The notes: a model not told the origin generated them from the letters alone. A stretch of DNA of 64,000 bases from an uncultured Alphaproteobacteria bacterium (GCA_951801825.1 CATOOF010000002.1:226441-290440); one strand, 5' to 3'; counted from the stretch's first letter, positions 44,686 to 53,693 are shown. Made by a program: numbers and translations.

Positions 44686-45924
44686 ATGCAAGCAGAAAAT
44701 AATAAAAACGATATTCGCACGCTCTCTTTCGGATGCAGACTTAATTCCCTGGAATCGGAAAAGATTCAATCTATGCTAAGCGGGCTTATCAATACAGCCA
44801 TAATAATAAACACATGTGCTGTTACCGCCGAAGGTGAACGCCAGTCAGGCCAGGCTGTACGCAAAGTCGCCCGCGAAAATCCAAATGTTCCATTATTTGT
44901 AACAGGGTGTGCTGCAACCCGCAACCCGGCATTATTCACAGAAATTCCAAACACTTTCGTTATCCATAACAGAGAAAAAATGCGCCCAGAGGCATATACT
45001 GATGCCATCGCCGGTGCACCTTGCGACATAAATGCGGCAAAAATAACATGCTTTAATCATCGCGCGCAACAAATGTCAAAACAGTTTATCCAGGTTCAAA
45101 ATGGATGCAACCATAGATGCGCATACTGTGTAACACGCCTGTTGCGCGGCCCGGCGGTATCATTTGAATATTCCACAATCTTAGCCGATGCAAACGCGGC
45201 AATAAAAAACGGATTTTCAGAAATAGTTTTAACCGGCGTTGATATCGCCAGCTATGCGGCGAACGGAATGCTGATATCCGATGTATGTCGCGCATTGTTA
45301 CGTGATGTGCCCGGGATTGAGCGCCTGCGCCTGTCTTCGATGGACCCGGCATCCCCTGAAATATTCAAAATAATAGATTTAATGGAGCAAGATCCGCGCA
45401 TGATGAGGCACATGCATTTATCTATGCAGTCGGGCAGCGACACCATTCTGGGCGCAATGGGTCGGCGGCATAATGCCGCGCTGGTCAGACGCATTGCGGC
45501 GCGCGGGGCTCAAATTGGCCTCACGTTCAGCTGGGACATTATTTGTGGTTTTCCCGGCGAAACAGATGAGCTGTGGCGCGAAACAATGCAACTGGTACAC
45601 GACACACGACCAATAAAAGTGCATGCCTTTCCGTTTTCGCCGCGCCCGGGAACGCCGGCCGCAGATATGCCGAACCAGGTGCCGCGCGAAATATCAAAAC
45701 AGCGCGTAAAGGACATATCAGATGCGGCGGGACGTTTGCGCACCGAATTCATGACCACACAGGTTGGGAAAACTGTTCAGGTTTTGGTGGAACAAAATAA
45801 TTCCGCACGCGACCCGCACGATATTTGTGTAAAGATTATCGGGGCAAAAATACCGGCACGCTCTGTATGCAACATTGTTGTCACAAACATAAAAGACGAC
45901 GCTTTTGTTGGGACGGCGGGATAA
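44686..45924 (+). CDS. mtaB: MtaB, tRNA t6A37 methylthiotransferase
   Basis: 412 aa radical-SAM enzyme adding a methylthio group to t6A37, giving ms2t6A. The N-terminal UPF0004 domain has cysteines in FGCRLN, INTCAVT and VTGCAAT for one [4Fe-4S] cluster. The radical-SAM motif CNHRCAYC follows. The C-terminal TRAM-like region is short. TsaB in this window works upstream in the same pathway. Confidence 0.93.
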   Translation: MQAENNKNDIRTLSFGCRLNSLESEKIQSMLSGLINTAIIINTCAVTAEGERQSGQAVRKVARENPNVPLFVTGCAATRNPALFTEIPNTFVIHNREKMRPEAYTDAIAGAPCDINAAKITCFNHRAQQMSKQFIQVQNGCNHRCAYCVTRLLRGPAVSFEYSTILADANAAIKNGFSEIVLTGVDIASYAANGMLISDVCRALLRDVPGIERLRLSSMDPASPEIFKIIDLMEQDPRMMRHMHLSMQSGSDTILGAMGRRHNAALVRRIAARGAQIGLTFSWDIICGFPGETDELWRETMQLVHDTRPIKVHAFPFSPRPGTPAADMPNQVPREISKQRVKDISDAAGRLRTEFMTTQVGKTVQVLVEQNNSARDPHDICVKIIGAKIPARSVCNIVVTNIKDDAFVGTAG

Positions 45925-45970
45925 AAAACTGTTGCCATTGGCTTAATATTATTGCTAGGATTGGGGTATC

Positions 45971-47146
45971 ATGAAAAAGAAGATTTTTATACTGTTTTTA
46001 TCCATTATTACCGGTACGGCCCATGCTGAATTTTCTACAAAGGCCAAGTCCGCCTTTCTTATAGATTATGATTCGGGGACGGAAATCGTTGCAAAAAACG
46101 CAGATGTTTTAATGCCGCCATCATCTATGATAAAGCTGATGACGCTGGTGGTGCTGTTTGACGAAATAAAGGCCGGCAGAATCAGCATGGACGACCGTAT
46201 AACGGTTGGAAAAAATGCAGACTATAACGATCCAAAATGGTATCCGGCCAGTAAAATCTGCCTGGTAGAGGGTCAAACAATAACTGTACGCGATTTGATT
46301 TTGGGCCTGATTGTGTTGTCCGGGGGCGACGCATCGGTTGTTGTGGCGGAAAAACTGGCGGGGTCCGAGGCCGCATTTACAAAAATGATGCAGGACAAGG
46401 CGCGTGCAATTGACATGCCGCAATCTACATTCGGAAATGCATCCGGCCTGCCCGACCCAAATAATTTGATGACCAGCCGCGAACTGGCGACGCTGGCATA
46501 TCACATAATATCGGATTATCCTGATATATATCCAATGTTTGCAACCAAACGTTTTGAATTCGGCGAACATAAAACCGACTGGTGCCGGGAATGGGGGCGC
46601 ACACATACGGTTAATTATAACAAATTACTGTTTATAATGCCGGGGGCGGACGGATTAAAGACAGGCCACACCGCAGATGGCGGATATGGTATGGTCGCCA
46701 GCAGCAATGTTGGCGGGCGACGCCTGATTGGCATAATCAACGGATTTAACGGAAAGGGTCACGATGCACTGGCCGGGGAAATGAAAAAACTGTTGAATTA
46801 CGGGTATGCCAACACCACAAACAAACTGTTTTATCATGCCGGCGACAAAATTGCCGCAATTCCAGTATGGTATGGCCGGGCACCGCATGTAATTGCCACC
46901 GTAGAGAAAAATTTTGCGATAACACTGCCAAAATCAAACAGCATGGCGGGATTGCGCGTATTGGCGCGTTATAACGACCCACTGGCGGCACCAATTGCAA
47001 AAGGCGACCAGGTCGGCGAAATAATAGCTGAACAAAACGGCGTCGTTATTGCACGGGCACCATTGGTGGCGATGGATAAAGTTTCAAAGACTCAGTTTTT
47101 AGGGCGTGTGTTTCGTAACCTGCGCGTAATGTTTGGAGGCCGCTAA
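45971..47146 (+). CDS. dacA: D-alanyl-D-alanine carboxypeptidase (PBP5/DacA family)
   Basis: 391 aa. Signal peptide residues 1-19 (..GTAHA). The penicillin-binding triad is SSMIK (SxxK), SGD near GLIVLSGGDAS (SxN-type) and KTG in GADGLKTGHTADGGY. The C-terminal beta domain follows. It trims the terminal D-Ala of peptidoglycan stem peptides in the periplasm. holB starts 4 bases after its stop. Confidence 0.93.
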   Translation: MKKKIFILFLSIITGTAHAEFSTKAKSAFLIDYDSGTEIVAKNADVLMPPSSMIKLMTLVVLFDEIKAGRISMDDRITVGKNADYNDPKWYPASKICLVEGQTITVRDLILGLIVLSGGDASVVVAEKLAGSEAAFTKMMQDKARAIDMPQSTFGNASGLPDPNNLMTSRELATLAYHIISDYPDIYPMFATKRFEFGEHKTDWCREWGRTHTVNYNKLLFIMPGADGLKTGHTADGGYGMVASSNVGGRRLIGIINGFNGKGHDALAGEMKKLLNYGYANTTNKLFYHAGDKIAAIPVWYGRAPHVIATVEKNFAITLPKSNSMAGLRVLARYNDPLAAPIAKGDQVGEIIAEQNGVVIARAPLVAMDKVSKTQFLGRVFRNLRVMFGGR

Positions 47147-47150
47147 ACCA

Positions 47151-48050
47151 ATGGCACCAAAGAAAGCACCAGAATACACTTTTCCCGCACCGATGGATAA
47201 CGACACACTGGTCGGCCATGCGGATATTTTACAGTCATTCATGAATGCATGGAACGCACGCGATGCGCATCCCATCCACCCGGTTTGGATGCTGACCGGG
47301 CCACGGGGAATCGGCAAGGCAACGCTGGCATACAAAATTGCAAAAAACGTTTACGGAAATGTGGGCGATTTTTTTATCATTGACCTGGCACGCAACATTG
47401 ACAAAGACGGCAAAAACAAATCCGACGGCAAAGTTATATCGGTATACACCGTACGTGCAATGATTGAACGTATGCGAATGTCATCAATGTCGGGCGAATG
47501 GCGCGTTGTATTGATTGACTCTGTTGACGAATTAAACACCGCGGCGTCAAACGCAATACTGAAACTGTTGGAAGAGCCGCCGGCAAAGACACTGTTTTTA
47601 CTGGTTACGCACCAACTGGCAAATGTTTTGCCTACGGTTCGTTCCAGGGCACGCGTTGAAAAAATGCGGCCGCTGACCATTGCGCAGTTGCGCGAACTGT
47701 GCGCAAAATTTATACCAGATGCGGACATCAGTACGGCAACACTGAAACTGGCCAACGGCAGTTTCGGGAAAATAGCATCACTTAAATCATCTGGCGGCGA
47801 TGTCATATACGAAGACTTGATTGAGTTGCTGAAAAATCCGCGCGCCAGTTACGGCGACATAATGGCAATGTCGAAAAAAATTGCACCCAATCCAGCGCTG
47901 CATGGAATATTGCTGGATGCGGTGGCGGGATTTGGACTGGCCGACATGTATCCTGCGACAACACATGCAATTGCCGATATTGCACGGGTAAATCTGGAGC
48001 CTGAAATAGCGGTATTTAAAATCATTGCGGATATAAAAAAATGCTTGTAG
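47151..48050 (+). CDS. holB: DNA polymerase III delta-prime subunit
   Basis: 299 aa clamp-loader subunit. P-loop GPRGIGKATLAYKIAKN, and sensor-type stretches SSMSGEWRVVLIDSVDELNT and AILKLLEEPPAKTLFLLVTH are typical. The delta-prime zinc cysteines are absent, as in many Alphaproteobacteria. I start at ATG 47151 with GGAGG upstream. It overlaps tatD by 10 bases. Confidence 0.9.
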   Translation: MAPKKAPEYTFPAPMDNDTLVGHADILQSFMNAWNARDAHPIHPVWMLTGPRGIGKATLAYKIAKNVYGNVGDFFIIDLARNIDKDGKNKSDGKVISVYTVRAMIERMRMSSMSGEWRVVLIDSVDELNTAASNAILKLLEEPPAKTLFLLVTHQLANVLPTVRSRARVEKMRPLTIAQLRELCAKFIPDADISTATLKLANGSFGKIASLKSSGGDVIYEDLIELLKNPRASYGDIMAMSKKIAPNPALHGILLDAVAGFGLADMYPATTHAIADIARVNLEPEIAVFKIIADIKKCL

Positions 48051-48802
48051 ACACACACTGTCATTTGACGGATTCCACAATGTCTGGCGCCCAGTTGGGG
48101 GATGTTTTGCGCCGCGCACACCAGGCTGGCGTGGGAACAATTATTTGTCCCACCGCCGACCCGGCAGATATTCCCGCCGCGCTGGATATTGCAAAAAATC
48201 ACGACAATATTTTTGTTACAGCGGGCATACATCCTGAATACGCCGGCGCCGATGCCGACGCATATTTGACGGATACGGTACTGCGGAACCCGCGCGTGGT
48301 GGGCATCGGTGAAATTGGCCTGGATTATCATTACGGCGCAGAAAACCGAACCGCCCAAATAGAACTGTTTCTGAAACAGATTGACATTGCGCGGCGCAGT
48401 GGGTTACCGGTGGCAATTCACACCCGCGAGGCAGAGGCCGACACCGCACAAATCCTGGGCGGCGACGTCACAGGTGTAATGCACTGCTATACCAGTTCAT
48501 GGGATTTGGCAAAAAAAATGCTGGACCGCGGATTTTTCTTTTCAGCCAGCGGAATTCTGACATTTAAAAACTCTGATGAAATTCGTGAAACTTTTAAGAA
48601 AATCCCAATTAACAGAATTGTTATTGAAACAGACGGCCCCTACTGCGCCCCTGTGCCGCATCGCGGAAAAAAATGCGAACCGTTTATGGTTGCCGATACC
48701 GCACGTGTTTTAGCCGACTTGCACGGTATCGAGTTGCCAGAACTGGACATGATTCTTAGCGAAAATGTTCAAAGACTTTATCCTAAAATAACATTATCAT
48801 AG
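48041..48802 (+). CDS. tatD: TatD-family metal-dependent DNase
   Basis: 253 aa TIM-barrel hydrolase. Metal ligands: VDTHCHLTD, GEIGLDYHYG, AIHTREAE, MHCYTSS and ETDGPYCAP. The family acts as 3'-5' DNase and in DNA repair or D-aminoacyl-tRNA quality control. Its overlap with holB is a common arrangement. Confidence 0.94.
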   Translation: MLVDTHCHLTDSTMSGAQLGDVLRRAHQAGVGTIICPTADPADIPAALDIAKNHDNIFVTAGIHPEYAGADADAYLTDTVLRNPRVVGIGEIGLDYHYGAENRTAQIELFLKQIDIARRSGLPVAIHTREAEADTAQILGGDVTGVMHCYTSSWDLAKKMLDRGFFFSASGILTFKNSDEIRETFKKIPINRIVIETDGPYCAPVPHRGKKCEPFMVADTARVLADLHGIELPELDMILSENVQRLYPKITLS

Positions 48803-48841
48803 TAATTGCTTTTAGTTGGGCAACGTTGTAAAATATTAGCG

Positions 48842-49312
48842 ATGGCACGGCAAATTATTAAATCAGGTCAGGTTTCTGAAAATCGCAAGGCGCGATATGC
48901 GTACTCTATCGAAGACACGATAGAGGCCGGCATCGCATTAACCGGGGCCGAGATTAAGTCCATTCGATACGGCCTGGTTACAATCGTAGACGGGTTTGTT
49001 CAGAAAAGAGACGACAATCTGATGCTGGCCGGGATAGAAATCCAAAAATTACCAACCGCGGCACGTATTACTAATTTTGACGAACGCCGACCGCGCCAAT
49101 TACTGTTGCATCGCGCCCAGATTAACCGTTTGGCCGGGAAACTGCAGGACAAGGGTGCAACAATAATTCCATTAAAGCTGTATTTTAACAACCGCGGCCG
49201 TCTTAAGGTTTTGCTGGGGGTGGGATATGGAAAAAATAAAATAGACAAGCGCGAAACAATAAAACGCCGCGAGTGGGATAAAAACAAGGCCAGAATTTTA
49301 AAAAAGTCGTAA
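48842..49312 (+). CDS. smpB: SmpB, tmRNA-binding protein
   Basis: 156 aa. VSENRKARYAYSIEDTIEAG, LTGAEIKSIR and the C-terminal basic tail KRETIKRREWDKNKARILKK are clear SmpB features. It delivers tmRNA (ssrA at 21857 in this window) to stalled ribosomes. I start at MARQIIKSG (48842); a longer frame from 48806 lacks family support. RBS is weak. Confidence 0.95.
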   Translation: MARQIIKSGQVSENRKARYAYSIEDTIEAGIALTGAEIKSIRYGLVTIVDGFVQKRDDNLMLAGIEIQKLPTAARITNFDERRPRQLLLHRAQINRLAGKLQDKGATIIPLKLYFNNRGRLKVLLGVGYGKNKIDKRETIKRREWDKNKARILKKS

Positions 49313-49349
49313 AGTATGAATGCATCCAAAATCGTTACAGAAAGAGATT

Positions 49350-49371
49350 ATCCGCCGGTTGGCGGATCTTT
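49350..49371 (+). terminator. Terminator of the dacA-smpB run
   Basis: ATCCGCC-ggtt-GGCGGAT (49350-49367) then CTTTTG. Confidence 0.7.
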
Positions 49372-49428
49372 TGCTTGTATAAACATAGGCGCGCGATTAT
49401 CATTGAATAACAGGGAAAGGGGTATGTC

Positions 49429-49743
49429 ATGAAAAAAATATTCGCGACAGTATTGTTTATATCGGCACTGGCGATGCCAATATGCGGACACGCCAACCGG
49501 CCGGACGGCGATTTGCCCCAGTATGACAATCTGCCAAGCAATCCAAATATGTGCTGGGAAAACGGCCAAATGGTTTATTGCCCGGCCAACGCCCCTAAAA
49601 AATCAAAAAAACATAAAAACACCGGCGAAATTGTTGTTATTTCTGTTGTCGTGGGCGCGGTGTTTGTTGGCGCAATGTATTATATATTTAAAAAGATGCC
49701 ATCTGAAAAAAATCCCGGCCAGGTTAAATTAATGGAATTTTAG
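49429..49743 (+). CDS. Small exported membrane protein, 104 aa
   Basis: Signal peptide residues 1-22 (MKKIFATVLFISALAMPICG..). The short mature ectodomain has two Cys (NPNMCWENGQMVYCPANAP), then a Lys-rich turn KKSKKHKNTG and a second membrane helix (EIVVISVVVGAVFVGAMYYI). Possibly the ectodomain is held outside with a C-terminal cytoplasmic tail, or the reverse. RBS AAAGGGG. No family recognised. Monocistronic with terminator. Confidence 0.72.
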   Translation: MKKIFATVLFISALAMPICGHANRPDGDLPQYDNLPSNPNMCWENGQMVYCPANAPKKSKKHKNTGEIVVISVVVGAVFVGAMYYIFKKMPSEKNPGQVKLMEF

Positions 49744-49770
49744 CAAACGCCCCAATTTGGGGCGTTTGTT
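49744..49770. terminator. Bidirectional terminator
   Basis: AAACGCCCC-aattt-GGGGCGTTT (49745-49767); between convergent genes. Confidence 0.8.
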
Positions 49771-49784
49771 CACAGTATCTCATA

Positions 49785-50279
49785 TCAAGAACCAGAATAA
49801 TAACAGTTTGCCGCATACACCCCCGAACCATTAGTTTCATTAAAAGCGGTGTCTTTTGGAATATAGCACTCAGAACTCTGCAGCGCACCCGGCCCAGACG
49901 TTGTGCCCGGCGCATCACATGGGGTGCAGCTGCGACTGAAACATATGTTTTCCGGAGCACCGTAATAGCCTTTTGCGCATCTGTAACTGGTCACGGCAAG
50001 ACATGAATTATTTACACACCCTTTGCTTGTTACCTGTTCACAGCCCTTTACTATTTCGATAGAGGTCGTACCAACGCATGTTAAGGGATCACAGTCAATA
50101 ACATCCCCTGGTTTTATTGTACATGGGGGACAGCAAAAGGAACCATATTGGTTACATCCGCCCGAAATATCTAACCTGCACTCAAAACAATCAATAGGAT
50201 CCCCTGAATCGGTTGCATTGGCCGCATTTATATATATTAGACCAGACCCAAGAGCGGTCAATATTAATTTAGCTTTCAT
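49785..50279 (-). CDS. Small secreted cysteine-rich protein (17 Cys, 164 aa)
   Basis: I start at MKAKLILTALGSG (50279), with AGGAGA upstream and a signal peptide ending ANA; an 85-codon longer frame runs through the structured leader and is rejected. The mature part is about 12% cysteine, including CCPPC and CTPC. The C-terminal module RCAKGYYG...CTPC...ECYIPKD...GSGVYAANCYYSGS matches the 18868 and 54555 proteins. No enzyme motif. It is transcribed behind RNA copy B and its terminator, so expression may be controlled by attenuation. Confidence 0.82.
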   Translation of the reverse strand: MKAKLILTALGSGLIYINAANATDSGDPIDCFECRLDISGGCNQYGSFCCPPCTIKPGDVIDCDPLTCVGTTSIEIVKGCEQVTSKGCVNNSCLAVTSYRCAKGYYGAPENICFSRSCTPCDAPGTTSGPGALQSSECYIPKDTAFNETNGSGVYAANCYYSGS

Positions 50280-50309
50280 TTGCTCGTATCTCCTGTTCGT
50301 TTTTGCATC

Positions 50310-50514
50310 GAAAAAACCACCCAAAATATGAGTGGTCAGGAGGTTCAGAACAATCGTATGAATTGTGTGCTTATTCTTTATATTCGCAACCCTCCTGACC
50401 CCGGGTTCAGGAGTTGTTCGTCCGTATATAAAAACAGGCGCAGGCGCGCCATCATCTATATCCTGACGCATACGCAGAGGTTCTGACACCCCGCCGGCGA
50501 AACTCTCGCCAGGC
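50310..50514 (-). ncRNA. Structured leader RNA (copy B) before the 49785 gene
   Basis: Starts about 7 bases after the promoter at 50521-50549. Closing stem GAACAA/TTGTTC (50414-50419/50348-50353). Local hairpin CTCCTGA/TCAGGAG (50407-50413/50392-50398). GGTCAGGAGG (50391-50400) can instead pair perfectly with CCTCCTGACC (50334-50343), just outside the stem. That strand overlaps a terminator ACCACTC/GGGTGGT (50336-50316) followed by T6. Upstream are GGCGA/TCGCC and GGCGC/GCGCC hairpins. The 3' part resembles copy C in sequence (CACAATTCATACGATTGTT versus CGCAATTTATAGTGATTGTT). Confidence 0.55.
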
Positions 50515-50520
50515 ACATTT

Positions 50521-50549
50521 ATTATATCGCGCAATCAAGTATAATGCAA
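50521..50549 (-). promoter_or_regulatory. Sigma-70 promoter of leader B
   Basis: TTGCAT (50549-50544), 17-base spacer, TATAAT (50526-50521), starting about 235 nt before the start codon. Confidence 0.7.
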
Positions 50550-50553
50550 TAAC

Positions 50554-51471
50554 TTATTCGGTCGCGGCGGCGCGTGGATGCGCATGCGAATATATATTAC
50601 AAATCTCGTCCATATTAACACGGGTATACAACTGGGTGGTGGACAGCGACGAATGACCCAATAATTCCTGCAGACTGCGCAGATCCGCCCCGCCCGATAA
50701 TAACACCGTCGCAAAAGTATGACGCAGTGCATGCGGCGTCACATAGTCCGGCAGTTGCAGATAATTACGCAGATTTTCCACAACCTTTTGCGCCATACGC
50801 GGCGTCATTGGCAGACCGCGAATACTGCGAAACAAAGAATCTTGGGGGGCGGCGCCAAACGGACGTATTGCGACATATTTATCAATCGCATCATATACAG
50901 GGGCCAGTATTGGAACAATGCGCTGTTTGTTGCCTTTTCCGGTAATGCGCAAAACATCAGGCCGCCCCGCAATATCAGAATTTCGCAGGGACAAAGCCTC
51001 TGATATGCGCAGGCCGCAACCAAACATCATCATAACCAGCGCCCAATCGCGCGCGGCAATCCAGGGCTCATTAGAATCCACAGCCTTTATGGCATCATGC
51101 ATACTTGCCACATCGGACGCGGCAATCGCCTTGGATACCTTGCGCGGAATTTTTGGCGATGATATCAACCCAATCGAATCATTTGAAACGTTATAGTGCT
51201 TTTTTAGAAATCTATAAAACGAACGCATTGAAGACATCGCGCGCGCCGTTGACTTATGCGATAATGCCCGACGCCCACGCGACGCCAGCCATGCACGAAA
51301 ACATAGCGTATCGGCATGCGCCATATCTGACAATTCCGGAGCCGCGCCCGAATAATCCTGATAGAACTCTAAGAAATCCAGGATATCGGAATTATAGGCC
51401 GCCACAGTGTTCACAGAATAATGCCTGGTCTGTGTCAGATAATCTGCAAATGCGGTGACGGCCTGATTCAT
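50554..51471 (-). CDS. xerC: Tyrosine recombinase XerC/XerD type
   Basis: 305 aa. N-terminal SAM-like core-binding domain (VTAFADYLTQTRHYSVNTVAAY), then catalytic domain with Arg in GCGLRISEALSLR, Lys in GKGNKQRIVPI, HALRHTFATVLLSGG (HxxR), LGHSSLSTTQLYT with nucleophile Tyr. It resolves chromosome dimers at dif with its partner. C versus D assignment is by general look. No integrase-like context, so a housekeeping role is likelier than a mobile element. Confidence 0.9.
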   Translation of the reverse strand: MNQAVTAFADYLTQTRHYSVNTVAAYNSDILDFLEFYQDYSGAAPELSDMAHADTLCFRAWLASRGRRALSHKSTARAMSSMRSFYRFLKKHYNVSNDSIGLISSPKIPRKVSKAIAASDVASMHDAIKAVDSNEPWIAARDWALVMMMFGCGLRISEALSLRNSDIAGRPDVLRITGKGNKQRIVPILAPVYDAIDKYVAIRPFGAAPQDSLFRSIRGLPMTPRMAQKVVENLRNYLQLPDYVTPHALRHTFATVLLSGGADLRSLQELLGHSSLSTTQLYTRVNMDEICNIYSHAHPRAAATE

Positions 51472-51478
51472 TGTGTTA

Positions 51479-52213
51479 TTATTTTATCTCGAATACGGCA
51501 GATACATTCACGGTTACCTGGGTATCCTGGGCGACAATGCCACCACCGGCATATGCGCCCGCATCTTGGGCCAGTTCCATTTTGGCCGAACGCAGGAAAT
51601 TAGACACCGGACGTGCGACATTGGCCGTCTGGGCGCCATATTCCAGCGCCAACACCTTTCCCGCGCGACGACCATCGCCCGCCGCCAATGCGTTTGCGCG
51701 ACTGCGTGCATTTTCAACCGCCGTACCCAGACATTCCTCTAATACTGGTTTCATGGCCTCGGTGCTGGTAAACATGCGCAAATTCTCAGAATAAATATTT
51801 TGCTGGCCTGCAAACTGGGTCAGAATTTTTTCAATTGTTTCGATGCTGTCGGCGGAAACCTCTATCGCGATATTGGTTTCTATTCCCAACACAACAGATT
51901 TCTGGGCCGTGCGGTCCCATTCTGTCTTTTCATAGGAATCAAACTGGGTCGTCTGCATTTTGACATCCTGCTTTTTCAGGTATGCCGTTATTTCCGACAT
52001 TTTTGCCGACGCCTGTTTCATGGACGCCGCCGCAGATTTATCCAGCGTCGTAACACGCAATGTTATCGCCGTACGATCTTTTGGGGCGGTCGTCAGACAT
52101 TCACCCGTTACCGCAATCGTTCGCGGGGCTTTAGGTTCTGGGCGAGCGCCGCACAGTGCAATAACCGCCGCCGCAACAATAAAAGATGCAACCCATATTA
52201 GTTTGTTGTTCAT
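51479..52213 (-). CDS. SIMPL-domain (DUF541) periplasmic protein
   Basis: 244 aa. Signal or anchor MNNKLIWVASFIVAAAVIAL, then a SIMPL/DUF541 domain (TLDKSAAASMKQASAKMSEI, QNIYSENLRMFTSTEA, ENARSRANALAAGDGRRAGK). Family members are oxidative-stress-linked outer-envelope proteins of unclear function. RBS AGGAGGAGAAG. It lies between trpS and xerC on the same strand. Confidence 0.88.
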   Translation of the reverse strand: MNNKLIWVASFIVAAAVIALCGARPEPKAPRTIAVTGECLTTAPKDRTAITLRVTTLDKSAAASMKQASAKMSEITAYLKKQDVKMQTTQFDSYEKTEWDRTAQKSVVLGIETNIAIEVSADSIETIEKILTQFAGQQNIYSENLRMFTSTEAMKPVLEECLGTAVENARSRANALAAGDGRRAGKVLALEYGAQTANVARPVSNFLRSAKMELAQDAGAYAGGGIVAQDTQVTVNVSAVFEIK

Positions 52214-52237
52214 TTTTCTTCTCCTCCTTTTTTGTTT

Positions 52238-53236
52238 TTATATCTGGCCCAGCATGGCACGGCGCACACGCGCATATGTTTCCGCCGCCACAGCCTGTGC
52301 ACGCGACGCACCCTGGTCTAAGATTTTATCCAATTCAGCCGTATTCGACATCAGGCGCTCGTACTCTGAACGCGGGGCCGATAAACAGCTGTCGATTTTT
52401 TCAAATAAAATTGTTTTGGCCGTGCCGTACCCCATGCCGCCATCTGTAAATTTTTTACGAAACAGTTCTATTTCATCCGAGGTGGCAAAATGCTTGTAAA
52501 GCTGGAATATCGTTGAAGAATCCGGATCTTTTGGTTCTTCGGGCAGTTTGCTGTCGGTTATAATGCGCATGATTTTCTTTTTAAGTTCCGCACTGGGTGC
52601 AAACAGCGGAATTATGTTATCGTACGATTTGCTCATCTTTCGGCCGTCAAGCCCGGGAATAATCCCCGTATCCGAGCCGATGACAGGCAACGGCATCTTA
52701 AACGTTTCACCGTATATATTATTGAAATATCCGGCAATATCGCGGGCAAATTCAACATGCTGTTTCTGGTCGGCACCGACAGGAACAACATCAGCATTAT
52801 ATAATAAAATATCTGCCGCCATCAATATCGGGTAAGTATAGAGCCCCATATTCACGCCCGCATCAGCATCCAGTCCGGCGGCGGCGTTTTTATCCATGGC
52901 GGCCTTGTAAGAATGTGCGCGATTCATCAATCCCTTTGGTGTCACGTTCATCAGCATCGAAGACAGCTGGGGTACCTGTACTATATCTGATTGACGGAAT
53001 AAAACCGCATTTTTCAAATCGAGCCCCAGCGCCACCAAAATCGCGGCAATTTCGTAAGTATGCCGACGCAGTGCCGACGCATCACGCATAAAGTTAAGCG
53101 CATGCAAATCTGCGATAAACATAAATGTCGTGTTTGATTTAGACATTTCAACCAGCGGCTTTAACGCACCGACATAGTTTCCAAGATGCAGCGTGCCTGT
53201 TGGCTTTATTCCCGTTAAAACAATTTTATCTGACAT
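52238..53236 (-). CDS. trpS: Tryptophanyl-tRNA synthetase
   Basis: 332 aa, normal length. Class I motifs: GIKPTGTLHLGNYVGAL (HIGH-type) and GRKMSKSYDN (KMSKS). VVPVGADQKQHVEFARDIA is the Trp-binding conserved stretch. Operon-like run trpS, SIMPL gene, xerC. Confidence 0.97.
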   Translation of the reverse strand: MSDKIVLTGIKPTGTLHLGNYVGALKPLVEMSKSNTTFMFIADLHALNFMRDASALRRHTYEIAAILVALGLDLKNAVLFRQSDIVQVPQLSSMLMNVTPKGLMNRAHSYKAAMDKNAAAGLDADAGVNMGLYTYPILMAADILLYNADVVPVGADQKQHVEFARDIAGYFNNIYGETFKMPLPVIGSDTGIIPGLDGRKMSKSYDNIIPLFAPSAELKKKIMRIITDSKLPEEPKDPDSSTIFQLYKHFATSDEIELFRKKFTDGGMGYGTAKTILFEKIDSCLSAPRSEYERLMSNTAELDKILDQGASRAQAVAAETYARVRRAMLGQI

Positions 53237-53515
53237 AATAAATACCCTTACCTTGTATTCAATATTAATGCGTTAAATGCAAAAATGAAAGCCGAAATTA
53301 TAAAAAAATGTAAAACGCCCTGGGGGCTGGCCTGGGCGTTTTTGCGCAATTTATTTTAGTGATTGTATATTGATTATTCCATAATTTTTTCAATTTTCCA
53401 TAGGAACAAATGCCGATATTAAACACAAAAACACAATTTTTTGAAAAAAATACTGGCATTAATAAAAAAAATAAGATAAGATTCTTCTCGCAACAAAGAA
53501 AGTATTGTTGTGGGC

Positions 53516-53693
53516 CTTCTAACCCAACACTATAAAAAATATCCAACATTGGTTGGAGTGCAGGTAATAACCAATAACTGCGCAATTTATAGTGATTGTT
53601 AGAAGCTCCAACCACCTAACTTTCGGTGGTATTTTTAATGGGGCTTTACCGTCTTCTCATCTCCAATCACAGAAACGGTAGCCCCACTTTTTA
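53516..53693 (+). ncRNA. Structured RNA, orphan copy C
   Basis: Closing stem CTTCTAAC...CACTATAAA (53516-53536) with TTTATAGTG...GTTAGAAG (53586-53605). Local hairpin CCAAC/GTTGG (53543-53556). GGTTGGAG (53551-53558) is complementary to CTCCAACC (53606-53613), immediately outside the stem. Terminator ACCACC/GGTGGT (53611-53630) shares ACC with it and is followed by a T-run. A second hairpin TGGGGCTttACCGT/ACGGTAGCCCCA (53639-53686) with T-run follows. No gene lies downstream on this strand. Its promoter is unclear; TTGTGG-17-TATAAA (53508-53536) would start inside the stem. Confidence 0.5.

Noticed and set aside
50280-50534. 85-codon N-terminal extension of the 49785 protein
   Set aside because: It would place the signal peptide internally and runs through the terminator of leader B; the internal ATG has a good ribosome-binding site.
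50554-51471. Tyrosine recombinase as sign of an integrated element
   Set aside because: Full XerC/D-type protein in a housekeeping run with trpS and no flanking att repeats, phage or transposon genes.
53298-53615. 105-codon minus-strand frame between trpS and rpsD
   Set aside because: No ribosome-binding site, odd composition, and it crosses structured RNA C and a terminator.
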